A stretch of DNA of 64,000 nucleotides, taken from Liolophura sinensis. Its lineage: Eukaryota; Mollusca; Polyplacophora; Chitonida; Chitonidae. The position numbers were made by a program, and so were the translations under genes. Shown here one piece after another: positions 11,771 to 28,363 of this stretch. The notes under the pieces were generated by a model that was given only the letters and a program-made list of their open reading frames with translations, did not search any database and was not told the origin of the DNA. Location: contig NC_088301.1 of the NCBI RefSeq assembly GCF_032854445.1, forward strand, positions 57,796,512-57,860,511, written 5' to 3'. Every line of letters begins with the position of its first letter. The stretch's first letter is position 1.

Positions 11771-12650
11771 CAACGCGGACGTCATCGAAACACGCTGGTG
11801 ACGTCACGCGGACTCCACGACCCTCCTGCTCCTCCTTAATTGCTCCTCCTCAATACGAAACGTTCGCAACATTATATACTACTAACGGTAATACAGGTGT
11901 CGTTATGAAGTATACATGATATACGACAGACGATGTGCATGTGGGTTATTTCCGCGTAACAAGATAATTTAAATTTTAAAGCATACATAAGCATATCATG
12001 AGCTTCCTGGATGAAGTATAATCTGAGCTCACGGGAAATTCAGAAAAATGGAGTGGTGGCTATCCAGAAGGCTACCTGTATGAGTTCAGAGAGTAAGAAG
12101 GCCAAATCTCTCCCTTTTCGAGCGACCGGGTTATGACATAACTGAAAACCGATGGATAGGTAAGATTTTCCAAGTTTAGGAAATAATATTATTTGGATTA
12201 TAAACACAAACTGAATGAGAGTTAAATTCATTAAACAGGAGTAGAGAGATAATTAAGTACTGTACACTGCATTGCATTATACTGTAATATTTTTGTAATG
12301 TTCTTTAGCACAAAACATTTTCCCGGTCTATTCTGTGGCGTATATAGCTTATTTCAAAAGTAAAGAAACTGCATTCACAAAGTTCTACAATCTTTGCCTA
12401 AATGTTTGCCTCAAGCTACACAGGGTATAATAATCAAATTCAATTTGTAGCACGATGAATTGAAACATTCCACTTAAAAAGAAATGCATCGAAATCTTGG
12501 ATTTCCCAGTGTCTGTAATTGGGGTAGCCTATCGTATTTCCTTCATAAGTTGTGTAGAGTTGGTCTACAAGCAGTGGAATCTTTGTTACGAATTTGTATT
12601 AATGTATACAAAGCCAAAATGTGTTAATGTACATTTCCTTTCGTTTCTAG
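11771..12650. other. No confirmed gene; possible upstream part of gene A
   Basis: Donor-like sites occur (near 12092 and 12157), but I cannot chain them in frame to the exon at 12651. Missing ectodomain exons of gene A could lie here or upstream of the repeat region. Confidence 0.35.
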
Positions 12651-17133
<4,483 letters not shown>

Positions 17134-17211
17134 TACTTCTGCTTGGAACTGTTTTCATATTGAACCTATACTTCACTTAACAACGTTTTTTTATGTTTAT
17201 CCTTTCCTGAC

Positions 17212-17217
17212 AATAAA
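17212..17217 (+). terminator. Poly(A) signal AATAAA for gene A
   Basis: A canonical AATAAA lies about 80 bases after the proposed gene A stop, followed by T/G-rich sequence. It supports a transcript 3' end near 17.23 kb. Confidence 0.6.
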
Positions 17218-17234
17218 GATGTTTTATAAGTGAA

Positions 17235-19600
17235 CTTTATTGTGTAGTTAAGATTATTTTCATCTGTTTAATTAAGATCAGAAGAAAGACTGGATCAAGA
17301 TAAATCAACCCCTAATACTGTTCTGGTGATCGTTCTTTAAAGTTTGTTGGGGACTTGCCTGTCATGCGCATTGAGCTAAGTCTGTAGGTGAAGCATGTGT
17401 GCGTCACTTGTGGGGAAATTCGTCATTTACGTGCTACATGCGAGACGTTGGTTTAATATAAACACACCAAGCTCCCTAGGCAATAATCTTTCTCGAGTAA
17501 GTGAAATATTCTTAGCACGGAGATAAAACTCCAACCAATCACTTGATGGTAAATGCATTGTCGTGGGAATCAGTCACAGATTTTACAAGGCAACAAGGAT
17601 ATAGTGGGTGGACAAATGCACATATGATATCCGTGTAAATAATGTGATCTGTAAACACGCAATACAATAGCTTAAGTACGGCATATGTATACATAAGACA
17701 TATAGGAAATAGGTAAAGGGAGAAAACACCACCTTGCCTGAGTCTATCAGACACACTGACAAAGCGGGAAAAAAACCTCACAAACACCCAACGGAAATCA
17801 TTGGATATTCTTCCAGATATTTAAATTTCATATTGACAATTATAAATTATTTACTCCAATACCTGAGAAGTAACAAATCTATATCTATTACAATTTACAG
17901 TTACTCTTACAATGTGATTTATAATGACAATAATAAGTCGAAGAAATAGGCACCAAACAAGTAAGCAGTGGCTTTAAATATTGACATATATCCATTCATA
18001 TAAATTAATCAAGTCATTGACCATATTGCAGGTTTTAGTGTTTTCGTTAATAGGGAATATTTCAATATCTGTCCTGTTGTGATTTCGGTTTGAAGGATGC
18101 AGTCTACAAACGATACCGGTACATGTTATTTCATGTGGCATACCAAAATTCCGTGTCTAAATACATTACGTGAGCAGCCATCTCATGTGGACAATAGCCA
18201 ATGGACCAGGACATGCTAACACCAGGGCAACCCCAAAAGGATAAACAGCGAAGAACGGACTTACTGATCAAAAACCACAACAACAACACTCCACCAACAC
18301 ACCCCCCCCCCCCGTACCCTCCTCTAAAAAGGCTAAGTTACATGAATGATGGGCGTAAAGTTACGGCTGCCGCAAATGTTATGTCAAAAAAATTACAGTG
18401 ACTTTATTTTGACCATAGAAAAGTTCTGATTAGCACAAGCAGCTAAAATAATGCTATTTTTGAATGTTACATAAATTCTTTAATTGTCGTCCCATTTAAC
18501 AGAAGTCAGCGATGTATACTGGGGATGACATTGGTACTTCCTCAGCAGGAAGCAACGTAAGTGTACTGCGCATAACATTGGTACATGTATATATGTTTAT
18601 GAAACAATTAGCAGTGATCCATATGCAGTGCATTATCACTGCCGGTATGTAATACATGACTTTGTTTAGGGAAATAAAAGTGGCAGGTTTCACAGGTCTG
18701 ATATAAATTTTCTCTTTTACCCTAATCCACGTCTATGCATGGCATTCATGGTCAGTGGATTTAAGAACATCATAATGTATGTGTATTTTTAAAATTAATA
18801 GTTGACTGTGACACATTTTCTGCTTGACGATGAAACGATGATTTCTCGAAAGTAAGCAAAGGTTAGAAGCCCTATATAGGACTATATTGTTTTAGACACA
18901 TTTACACTCTCCCACAGTAGTATAGTTAGGTGTGTTGTTTTCAGACTGTTCCTGCAATCAAAGACTGGAATTTCTGCGTACGGGTTGGTTATTGACGTGA
19001 CGAGGGTTGAATATTATGATATACTGTAGGTGGCATCGGTCTCTACTACTTCCGTCTATTTCCCAACTCTCCAACTCTGAGGCAACTGTTCTCAACGTCT
19101 TGCTTGAAAAATGTCAATATGGTAAAAAAACTTGGGTTGAGATATTCCACTTCAGGCTGGAAAATTGGACAATTTTCGCAATGGTGTGCGAATAAAGAAT
19201 AATGCCCATATTCACCGTAGAATGTTTATTTTAAGCTGAAGTAATTGAGCCAATTTTTTTTATCCGGGGTCATGCAGCTGTAACAATTATCTACATGACA
19301 CACTACAGGCAATATGAGACTATAGCCGTACCATTTTTATCTATGTTTACCCCACTATAAACAGTCATGTAGTACACTACTAGTGTACCACAGGGTTAAT
19401 CAGGGTTAATTTATCTATAAACCATTTACATGTGAAAGAGACACTAAATCCTGCTTCCTTGTTTACCCCATTAAATTTCTGACACAGGAAAATTTTTCAT
19501 TAAACTTTGAAGCTTGTATTAGCCGCGGATTTCTCCACCCCTGGTTTGGCCGTAGAATGATTTGAGGACACATTTTAGTTGTACCTGTTGTTGTCTACAC
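17235..19600. other. Intergenic, between genes A and B
   Basis: No coding exon could be supported. There is a short poly-C run near 18301. A pyrimidine-rich stretch ending in CTACACAG (19602) just before the gene B start could be the acceptor of a 5' UTR intron. Confidence 0.45.
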
Positions 19601-19620
19601 AGAGCAATTGATGGTTCTCC

Positions 19621-22600
19621 ATGACGCACTTTACGCCTTTACTGACACTGTGGTGTGTATTTGTACTGATGGTTGGAACAGGTAAGCCCTTAATATCGTG
19701 CCACACATTACTTTTTCGTGACATGCGGTGAATGTTGTACACTATATAAATGTTGTACGTATAATAAACATCATGCAATTTTTCATGACAACAACCACGT
19801 TTAGTGGACGTCCTGCTAAGTAAGTATGCTCCGGAATCATTTTCTTCATTCTTTCAGTTCTGTCGAATCCTGAGACCAAGTTGGTACAAGTTTATCGGAA
19901 TAAAATTGTTTATTGTAAATTGACAAGCATACATTTATATATAGGTGCACACTTTTCAGGACTTTTAGGGCTCCCGTTTTCCTCACAAGCCGTTGACCTT
20001 CCCCTTCCGTTAAGTGATATTTTTCTGTTTATGGATGTTACTGTTGCCAGGTTGAATAAAACAGCTGAATGTGCACAAACCATACAGCGTATGCACCGTT
20101 GCATTAACTCTTCCTTTAGGTTACCGGAGCACACCATGACATACCACCAACAGTAGCCTGCACGTTTATCTGCAGTATATCAAGAAATCACCCTCGCAGT
20201 GTTATAGATTTTCCCCACCCTGGTAACCTCCAGTGGAACAGACAAAATTCTGATGCATTTAATTAAGTGTAATATAATATCGTACATGCAAAAAAAAGTA
20301 TATTATCAACCTATAATGTCTGTGTGGCAGTATTTTCCAATCAGTGTTTCAAAACTCTTTTAAGTCGTAGGCAAATCTTGGAGTATGTATTACCTTTACA
20401 TCACTGTCACCACTATACAACTTTCACCATTCAACAGCTTAGATATATGTGGCTTGTAATTTAGGCTAAAATAACTTAGCCACTAATGTCCTCGTGCGGA
20501 CATTGTCATTCAAAATGCCTTAGATGTCCGTTTGAATATTGTGATAATTGCATAGCTATAAAAGAGAACACATATGCTGACCTTTCAAGTATTAGAAATA
20601 TAAACTGAGTGCGTTCCTATTGCAGGCGTTTGGGCCAGAGATGTCCTTGGTGGAATTGGTCTGAAGATGGACTGTGTTAGTTCGAATACCTCTGCCTCTG
20701 TTGAATGGTGTAAGAAGGAACAATGTGGTGATGACGACCCCGCAATTGAATGCTGGGAACAGAACACCCTGCAAATCGAAAATGTGTCGTATCACAAAGA
20801 TAAAGGCTGTTACCTGTGCATGGACCAAGACACTAACGAAACACTACACAACGAATCCTTCAATATATACGGTGAGTCCAGTTTCTAATTACAGGTTTTC
20901 TGTATAGGATATTAATGCACAACCAGTTTGAGAAAAATCGAGACGCTGTTTTACAGTACTTCATTAAACCACAACAGCCCAGTCTCACATTGTTTATAAA
21001 CAAGACGACAAAAGTTTTACTGAAATCTGTTTTTTATTAAAGCTATAGACCTGAAGAATCGAGTGATGTCGGCGCGGTGACCTTCCTTACTTTCCTCCCT
21101 TCTCGTTATTTTCATGTAAATGATTCCTAGTCTGTATACTATATGCATACATATGACGCATGTCACGTACATACAGCCAAGTCATGATTCATATCGCTGT
21201 ACCTGCTCCTCCCGTTATTTCTTTGCTTGAAAATGGAAGTTATATGGCTTTCTACGTATTTGCGCCATTTTTACCTTTAAGGTGTATACTGATATGATTT
21301 TCATTTATGCTAGTCTGTATCTATCTCATACAAATGTACAGGATTAAAATAATTTTAATAACATCACTGAATAAGTTCAATAATTGATTGAACCGAAAAA
21401 CATTAATACAGTTTCTGTATGTATCTTAAGCTATCAACAAAATGGGGGCAACCATCAGTGTGAATAAACTACTGTTTTTGTATTGAAGAAACTCCTAAGA
21501 GAGTATGGCTGACAGATAAAACCAGTGTACCCCTAGTCTCCGTGGCCGGCAGGTTAGGCGACGTTGTAAGCTTGGCCTGTAATGTTCCATGCTCTAACCC
21601 GGAACCTCGTGTCCTGTGGGAAGACAGTAATGGCATATCAATAGGCAACGGAAGTCTCATGCCAGAGGGCGAGTGCAACTACACTAGTGCCATCGATGTC
21701 AAACTGACTCCCGGCTTGGCGGGAAATACCATAAAGTGTTTAGCTCAGAATATTGCAATGTGGCCGCCAGTTAGTGCAGCATCCGAGGTTATACTTACAC
21801 CAAGTAAGTCAATTATACGGTCCATGTATATGGAGCCCTTTCAGATAAAAACAAAACCGTCGGTTATTCCTGTGCTCAGTCCAGCTGGTAACATTCTTTC
21901 TCATGTATTGGCTCCTGGCAAGAACATTTTTATTTGTTTATTTTTTTTGTGTGTGTTTTACGTCATTCTCAAGAATATTTTACTTGTACGACGGCGGCCA
22001 GCATGATGGTGAGGGAAACCCACGACCATTTGCAGATTGCGGGTAATTAACGTCATAGCTTTAGAGGTGAACCTAACTTCAAATTTGGACCCTTCGTGTG
22101 TGTATATCAGATGGTAAAGATGATTTACTTTACAGGAAACGTTATTCGCCTGAATCTTTGGTCAGCTGTCTTATCTCTTTGATGGTTTGGGTTGAACGAT
22201 ATATTGGTAATTATATGTATTGGCTCCTGGCAAGAACATTTTTATTTGTTTATTTTTTTTGTGTGTGTTTTACGTCATTCTCAAGAATATTTTACTTGTA
22301 CGACGGCGGCCAGCATGATGGTGAGGGAAACCCACGACCATTTGCAGATTGCGGGTAATTAACGTCATAGCTTTAGAGGTGAACCTAACTTCAAATTTGG
22401 ACCCTTCGTGTGTGTATATCAGATGGTAAAGATGATTTACTTTACAGGAAACGTTATTCGCCTGAATCTTTGGTCAGCTGTCTTATCTCTTTGATGGTTT
22501 GGGTTGAACGATATATTGGTAATTGGCCTTGCGATCATTGATCTGGAACGTCTATTAGAGCGACGGGTGGTACACAGATGTCTGTTTTAACTCCTAGATT

Positions 22601-25600
22601 CACACTTTTCCTGTAAGAAAACTGTCTTTTCCAAACGTCATGACCCACTTACACCCAGTTTGTATATGTGCTTCCTTTGTAGCTGATGTTACCCTCTACG
22701 CGTCACCTAGTCATCGTGGCGCGTCTGTCATTGACCTCTGCAGGGAAGAGGTTGCCAATGTGACGTGCGAAGCAAAGGACGTGTTTCCCCCTCCCAACTT
22801 CCAGTGGAAACTGGGTGGGAAACCTGTGCAGTCCTATGCATCTGAGTCAAACAACAATACATCCTGCAACAACTACACCTGTTTCAACTATATCTCACTC
22901 AAAATAACACTACACCACCATGGCGAACTCTTATCTTGCACAGCCTGGAATCACTTCGGAAACAAGGTGACAACAACATCCAAGATCAAAACGCGAGGTG
23001 AGTTATCTCATGGTAGTATCTGACGATGCAGGATTAACGCCTGATGTATATATGCATAATTTGGACTATTGACCTTTTCCCTGTTTTGTTGTCGAATTAA
23101 TCCACATTAATTTGTGATTTTTTGAAAACGTATATGTAATATTATGCATACTATATTGCATTTAAACAAAGTATGTAGTTCGCATTGTTAGTTAAATGCA
23201 TAGGCTTCTTTTATCGTGTAGCCCTACCAATTTATCTGAACTTGAAGGATCAAAGGAAACAGTAAGGCCAGGGCAAAGTTAAACTAAAACAGTTTAGACC
23301 ATGTGCTAATTGGCATTTAACACATATACTTTAAGACGGGAAAATGGCTTCTGAAAACTTCTGCTCTACTGGTTATGCTAACCTGACACTGGAGTAGTGT
23401 ATCTCCAGAAACGGAAAGACCAATTTTGACTTAGTATGCCAACATTTCGGTTCTCCTGATGGTGACATAATTATGCACTAAAATATGGCGTCAACATAAG
23501 TCTTTCCGTTTCCTAGTTACACTGCATATGTATAACTGTTTACAAAATTCATTTATTTAGGTCCCCCAATATTTGAGAAGAAACACCACATTGTAGAAGC
23601 AAAGCAACATCACAGAATAAAAATGGCTGTCTTTTTCTTCACCTACCCATTGTTCACAACGGTTAAATGGGAACGGCTCGCTGATCACCAGTGGACACCG
23701 ATTTCCAGGAAACTCCACAGTGAGGATAAAGCGGTCGTCCGATTCAGGTCAGAGGGGAAGGATGGCAGTTTTTGTGGGAATTTTACTACATTGGATGTGC
23801 GGGAAGAAGACGCTGGTCTCTTCAAGGTGACAGTTGTGAACGATGAGGGGGAGAAATCTGTAAACATTACTGTCAGTAAGTAGAAAGAGAATATTATTAG
23901 TTTGTATATTTACATTCAACTCTCTCTACCTGTAACCCTTCTCTCATCCCTCGTCGACCGCTCATTTTTACAAAGGGTTCATAGAGAGAGCTTCATCCAA
24001 GTAGATGGTATTACAAAGTCATGGTTCAAAAGTTAACAACAGTATGAAAAACATCAATCTAACCATGAGACCCCGAGGCATTAGTGCGGCCTTCAAAGTG
24101 ATGACAAAGCCATTTCGCTTGGTGATGCCTTAGCATTTTATGACAAGAAGACACCGTGTTATTATGGCGAGAAACCTTATCCTTAAGACATGAAATCTTG
24201 TCCTTAAGACTCGAAACCATGTAATTATGGCGAAAACCGTGTTATCATGGCTAAAAACCTTGTCCTTGGTAGCTGAGACCTTGTTATTATGGCGAGAAAC
24301 TTATCCTTAAGACACGAAAGCTTGTTATTATGACGAGAAACAGTGTTATTAAGACATAAAACAATTTCATCAAGGCATTGAGACATGGAACTTTGTCAGT
24401 AAGATATAAATCCTGGTCACAGAGTCATGGAAATCTTGTTCTTAAGGAATGAAACCTTGTCACTGGGACTTGAAACATTGATATTATGACAAGAATTATT
24501 GACATTTAACACTGCCGTTAATACATGAAACGTTGCCACTGAGACATGAAACGTTGCCATTGAGACCCTAAAATTTTACACTGAAGCATTAAACATTAAA
24601 TTTGGGCATAGTGGCATGAAACCTTGTCATTAATAGAGAAATCGTGTCGTTGTGACACAAAATATTTTCACTAAAACATGAAACCTCTTTAAGACAAGAA
24701 TCCTGGGCATAGATACATAAACCCTTTTCATTTTAATGTGCAACATTGCCACTGACAAAAGAAATCTTTTCATCAAAGCATGACGCCTTGAATAAAGACA
24801 TGAATCGTTAATTGTCATTAAGACACGAAATATCATTGAAACATTGCCACTTACAGATGAAATCTGGCAATTATGACATCTTTATCCTTGTCATTAGGAC
24901 AGAAACCTCGTCATTGGAAGATACTGTAAAACCCTTCCCACAAACAGGAACAATACAGGTGTACGTGTAGTTAGGTCTCATGATGACGGAAAAATAAACT
25001 ACTAATATATCGTGTTAAAAAGAGCCATTCGTTTTTTGGAGAACTTTACATTACACTTATATTACGTTAAACTAATCAGTGGAACACAAGGTACAAGTCG
25101 AACCCAATTTGCATATCCTTTGACTTCAGAGATGAAGACTGCAGTTAGCTCCGATGAATTCCTTCTGTTTTGGCTAGTAGTGGTTGCAGAGGTAATACTT
25201 GTTGGTATTGGTAGCATCTGGATAGCTATCTTGTACATAAAACTCAGACGTAAAAATGGTAAGTCGGATGTATATTCTCATCACGCTGTAAAAATATCCA
25301 AGACTAGAGCTGGTGCCTCATTAATTTTATACGGATTTTAGGTTGACACAGGTAAAAAATTGGTATTACTAACATAAAGATAAATATATATAAGATGCCT
25401 AACATGTGAATTATTTTATAAAACAGAATATGTCTCGATGGGCACTTTTTCATGCAAGGGCGTTTCTCCTTAGGTATACGTGAGAAAATGTTGTAATTTT
25501 TATTAGTAATCTCTGTAGGACTACAAGAATGATAGTTTTGTTTCAGATCGTAAGCAGGCTGTATCGGAGATGGTGAACTTGCAATCGACGTCTGCTTCGT

Positions 25601-28363
25601 CAACTCAGTCCAGACCACGGCTTAGCACTCCTAGAGGTAAGTAACAACGTCCCCGAGAATTGGGTACTTTACTTATCTTTCAAAAGTGTTGTCGCTGAAT
25701 CTTGGGTTTTGTCTGATTTAATCAACCTTTGTACAAGTAAAAATCGTAGTAGTTGGTTCTCCAGATAGGTCTAGTATCCACATTTTCACCCCTAAAACTG
25801 TTCGTTGTTGTGAATGACCACTCAACCGAATAGAAATCTCTTTTACTGATATATGAAGTACACAAACTTTGTTGACATAATACTTTTCGTTGTTTTCACA
25901 TGCTCTCTGGCATGATGCAGGAACCCCTATAAAATCCATCCACATCGATTACAAAAAGGTTATTATTTTCCACAGCCTCTGTAGCTGGAGCATATTATTG
26001 ATGAATTATTTGCCAGTACTATGGCCATGTTCCCGATGAAGCCATTTAGAGGTTCGTATGAAATGTTTCTCGTAGCGCCATATATGACAGTTTACAAGCA
26101 TAATTTTATGGGCTTGTGGCGATTTTCTCCCCCCCAAAATCATGGTGTAAATATTAAATATATAAACATCTTTTAAACAGGGTAATATATATTACCTTTG
26201 ACCTTGACTCTGTAGTCTGGTTAGTTATTCTACATACATCTACATACATATCTGGTGAAAACCCATTTGAAGGTGTACAATACATAAGTCATCTCAAGAT
26301 TCAAACTGTAGACTACATTTGAAGGTATACACTTCACAACGAATCTCAGGCTTCAAACTGTAGGACGCATTTGAAGGTATACACTACACTACGCATATCA
26401 GAGTTTACACTGTGGGATGCACTTAAGATACACTATACACACACGCATATCAGGGTGCAAACTGTAGGATGCATGTACAGGTGCACACTGCTTAACGCAT
26501 TTCAGGGTTTGAACTGTAGGATGCATTTTAAGGTACACTATGCACAACGCATCTCAAGGTTTAAACTGTAGAACAGATTTAAAGGACGCCTACATTTATA
26601 GAACGCATTCACAGGTACTCACTACACAACTACTCTCAGACACATTATATCTGAAGTCTCACAAGACACTACATACTAATATCACACAAGACTTGGCTTA
26701 CATGACACAAGACTTGGCTTACATGACACAAGACTTGGCTTACATAACACAAGACTTGGCTTACATGACACAAGACTTGGCTTACATTACACAAGACTTG
26801 GCTTACATGACACAAGACTTGTCTTACACCACACAAGACTTGGCTTACATTACACAAGACTTGGCTTACATCACACAAGACTTGGCTTACATGACACAAG
26901 ACTTGGCTTACATGACACAAGACTTGGCTTACATGACACAAGACTTGGCTTACACCACACAAGACTTGGCTTATATCACACAAGACTTGGCTTACATTAC
27001 ACAAGACTTGGCTTACATCACACAAGACTTGGCTTACACCACACAAGACTTGGCTTATATCACACAAGACTTGGCTTACACCACACAAGACTTGGCTTAT
27101 ATCACACAAGACTTGGCTTACATTACACAAGACTTGGCTTACATCACACAAGACTTGGCTTACATGACACAAGACTTGGCTTACACCACACAAGGCTTGG
27201 CTTAAATCACACAAGACTTAGCTTACATCAAACCAAACTTGTCCTACATCACAAAAGACTTGGTTTACATCAGACATCACTTGGCTTACATCACACAATA
27301 CTTGGCTTACACCACACAAGACTTGGCTTACATCAGACAATACTTGGCTTACATCACACAAGACTTGGCTTACATCACACAGCACTTGGCTTATGTCATA
27401 CCAAACATACCATTACACAACACTTTGCTGATATTGCACAACATTTGGTTTACATTACACAAGACTTGGCTTACATCACACAGCACTTGGCTTATATCAT
27501 ACCAAACTTGTCCTACAACAGACAACACTTGTCTTACATCACAAAGGAATTAGCTGACATTACACAAGACTTGTGTTACATCACAAAAGAATTGGCTTAC
27601 ATTACAGAAGACTTGGCTTACATCACACAAGACTTGGCTTACATCACACAAGACTTGGCTTACTTCACACAACACTTGGCTTACATCACACAACACTTGG
27701 CTTACATCACAAAGGAATTAGCTGACATTACACAACACTTGGCTTACATCACAAAGGAATTGGTTACATTACACAAGACTTGGCTTACCTCACACAGCAC
27801 TTGGCTTATATCATACCAAACTTGTCCTACAACAGACAACACTTGGCTTACATCACAAAGGAATTAGCTGACATTACACAACACTTGGCTTACATCACAA
27901 AGGAATTGGCTTACATTACACAACACTTGGCTTACATCACAAAGCAGTTGGTTTACTTCACTCAACACTGGGCTTACATTGCACAACACTTAATTGGCTT
28001 ACTTTGAACTACCTATGATATAACAGAATGCTTACGGTACTTTCTCTTAGAAAGTCTAGATATCGACAGCGTATTTTTACATTTTCACAACTTTTTGTAA
28101 CGTTTCAAAATGAAAAATCATTTAAACACAGTTTCCCTATTTTAGAGCGTAAACATACATAAAGATTCACACTAGATCACAACTCTATATTAATCACTGT
28201 TAAGATGTAGCTGTTTTTTTTTTCATTTCCAGAAGCGGCCATCGACGTTGAGGGCTACGAGGTACCTGTGATTCGCAATCCCACAGGCAGAAAGCCAATG
28301 TCGGACACTCCTGACTACGTTAACACCTGTGATCGGGATCCTCTAACAACAGCTTCAGTGTAA
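19621..28363 (+). CDS. Gene B: type I membrane protein with four Ig-like domains
   Basis: Eight exons chain with every intron in phase 1: 19621-19681, 20626-20871, 21489-21803, 22683-22997, 23561-23875, 25091-25258, 25547-25636 and 28233-28363, giving 546 residues. Residues 1-21 are a signal peptide (LLTLWCVFVLMVG core). Each of the next four exons is one Ig-like domain. Domain 1 has C37, W48 and C85 plus extra Cys. Domain 2 has C133, W146 and C186. Domain 3 has C236, W249 and C293. Domain 4 keeps W and a DAGLF motif but lacks the disulfide Cys pair. Many NxS/T sites are present. Residues 441-467 form the membrane helix, followed by KLRRK. The tail has GYEVPV (Y512) and DYVNT (Y532, a Grb2-type YxN). 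The family is not identified. A role in cell recognition or adhesion is inferred from the architecture. An out-of-frame ATG at 19611 precedes the chosen start. Confidence 0.87.
21903..22524. repeat. 312-bp direct tandem duplication with an embedded SINE fragment
   Basis: Two copies (21903-22214 and 22215-22524) look identical by eye. They lie in the intron between the second and third Ig exons of gene B. Each holds the 3' part of the dispersed SINE (on the minus strand), recognisable by GTACGACGGCGGCCAGCATG. Confidence 0.9.
24110..24920. repeat. Degenerate ~21-bp tandem repeat
   Basis: Diverged units around AAACCTTGTCATTAAGACATG repeat about 35 times in the gene B intron before the membrane exon. 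Unit length varies from about 19 to 27. Confidence 0.75.
26250..26600. repeat. Degenerate ~50-bp tandem repeat
   Basis: About six diverged units share a TCAAACTGTAGGATGCATTT-like core and AAGGTATACACTACAC-like ends. They lie in the last intron of gene B, just upstream of the 21-bp array. Confidence 0.75.
26690..28000. repeat. 21-bp minisatellite of about 60 units in the last intron of gene B
   Basis: Units of 21 bp (core ACACAAGACTTGGCTTAC) are very regular to about 27200 and then interleaved with variants such as CACAAAGGAATTAGCTGAC. Because 21 is a multiple of three, long frames stay open on both strands: a TQDLAYI-type heptad on plus and a SQVLCDV-type on minus. I see no splice sites that would make it coding. 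Confidence 0.95.

Noticed and set aside
12123-12157. Possible upstream gene A exon (pyrimidine-rich acceptor, GTAAGA donor)
   Set aside because: It leaves in phase 1, which would put a stop in the exon at 12651.
26690-28000. CRISPR-like array
   Set aside because: Units are contiguous 21-bp repeats with no unique spacers, in a eukaryotic intron.
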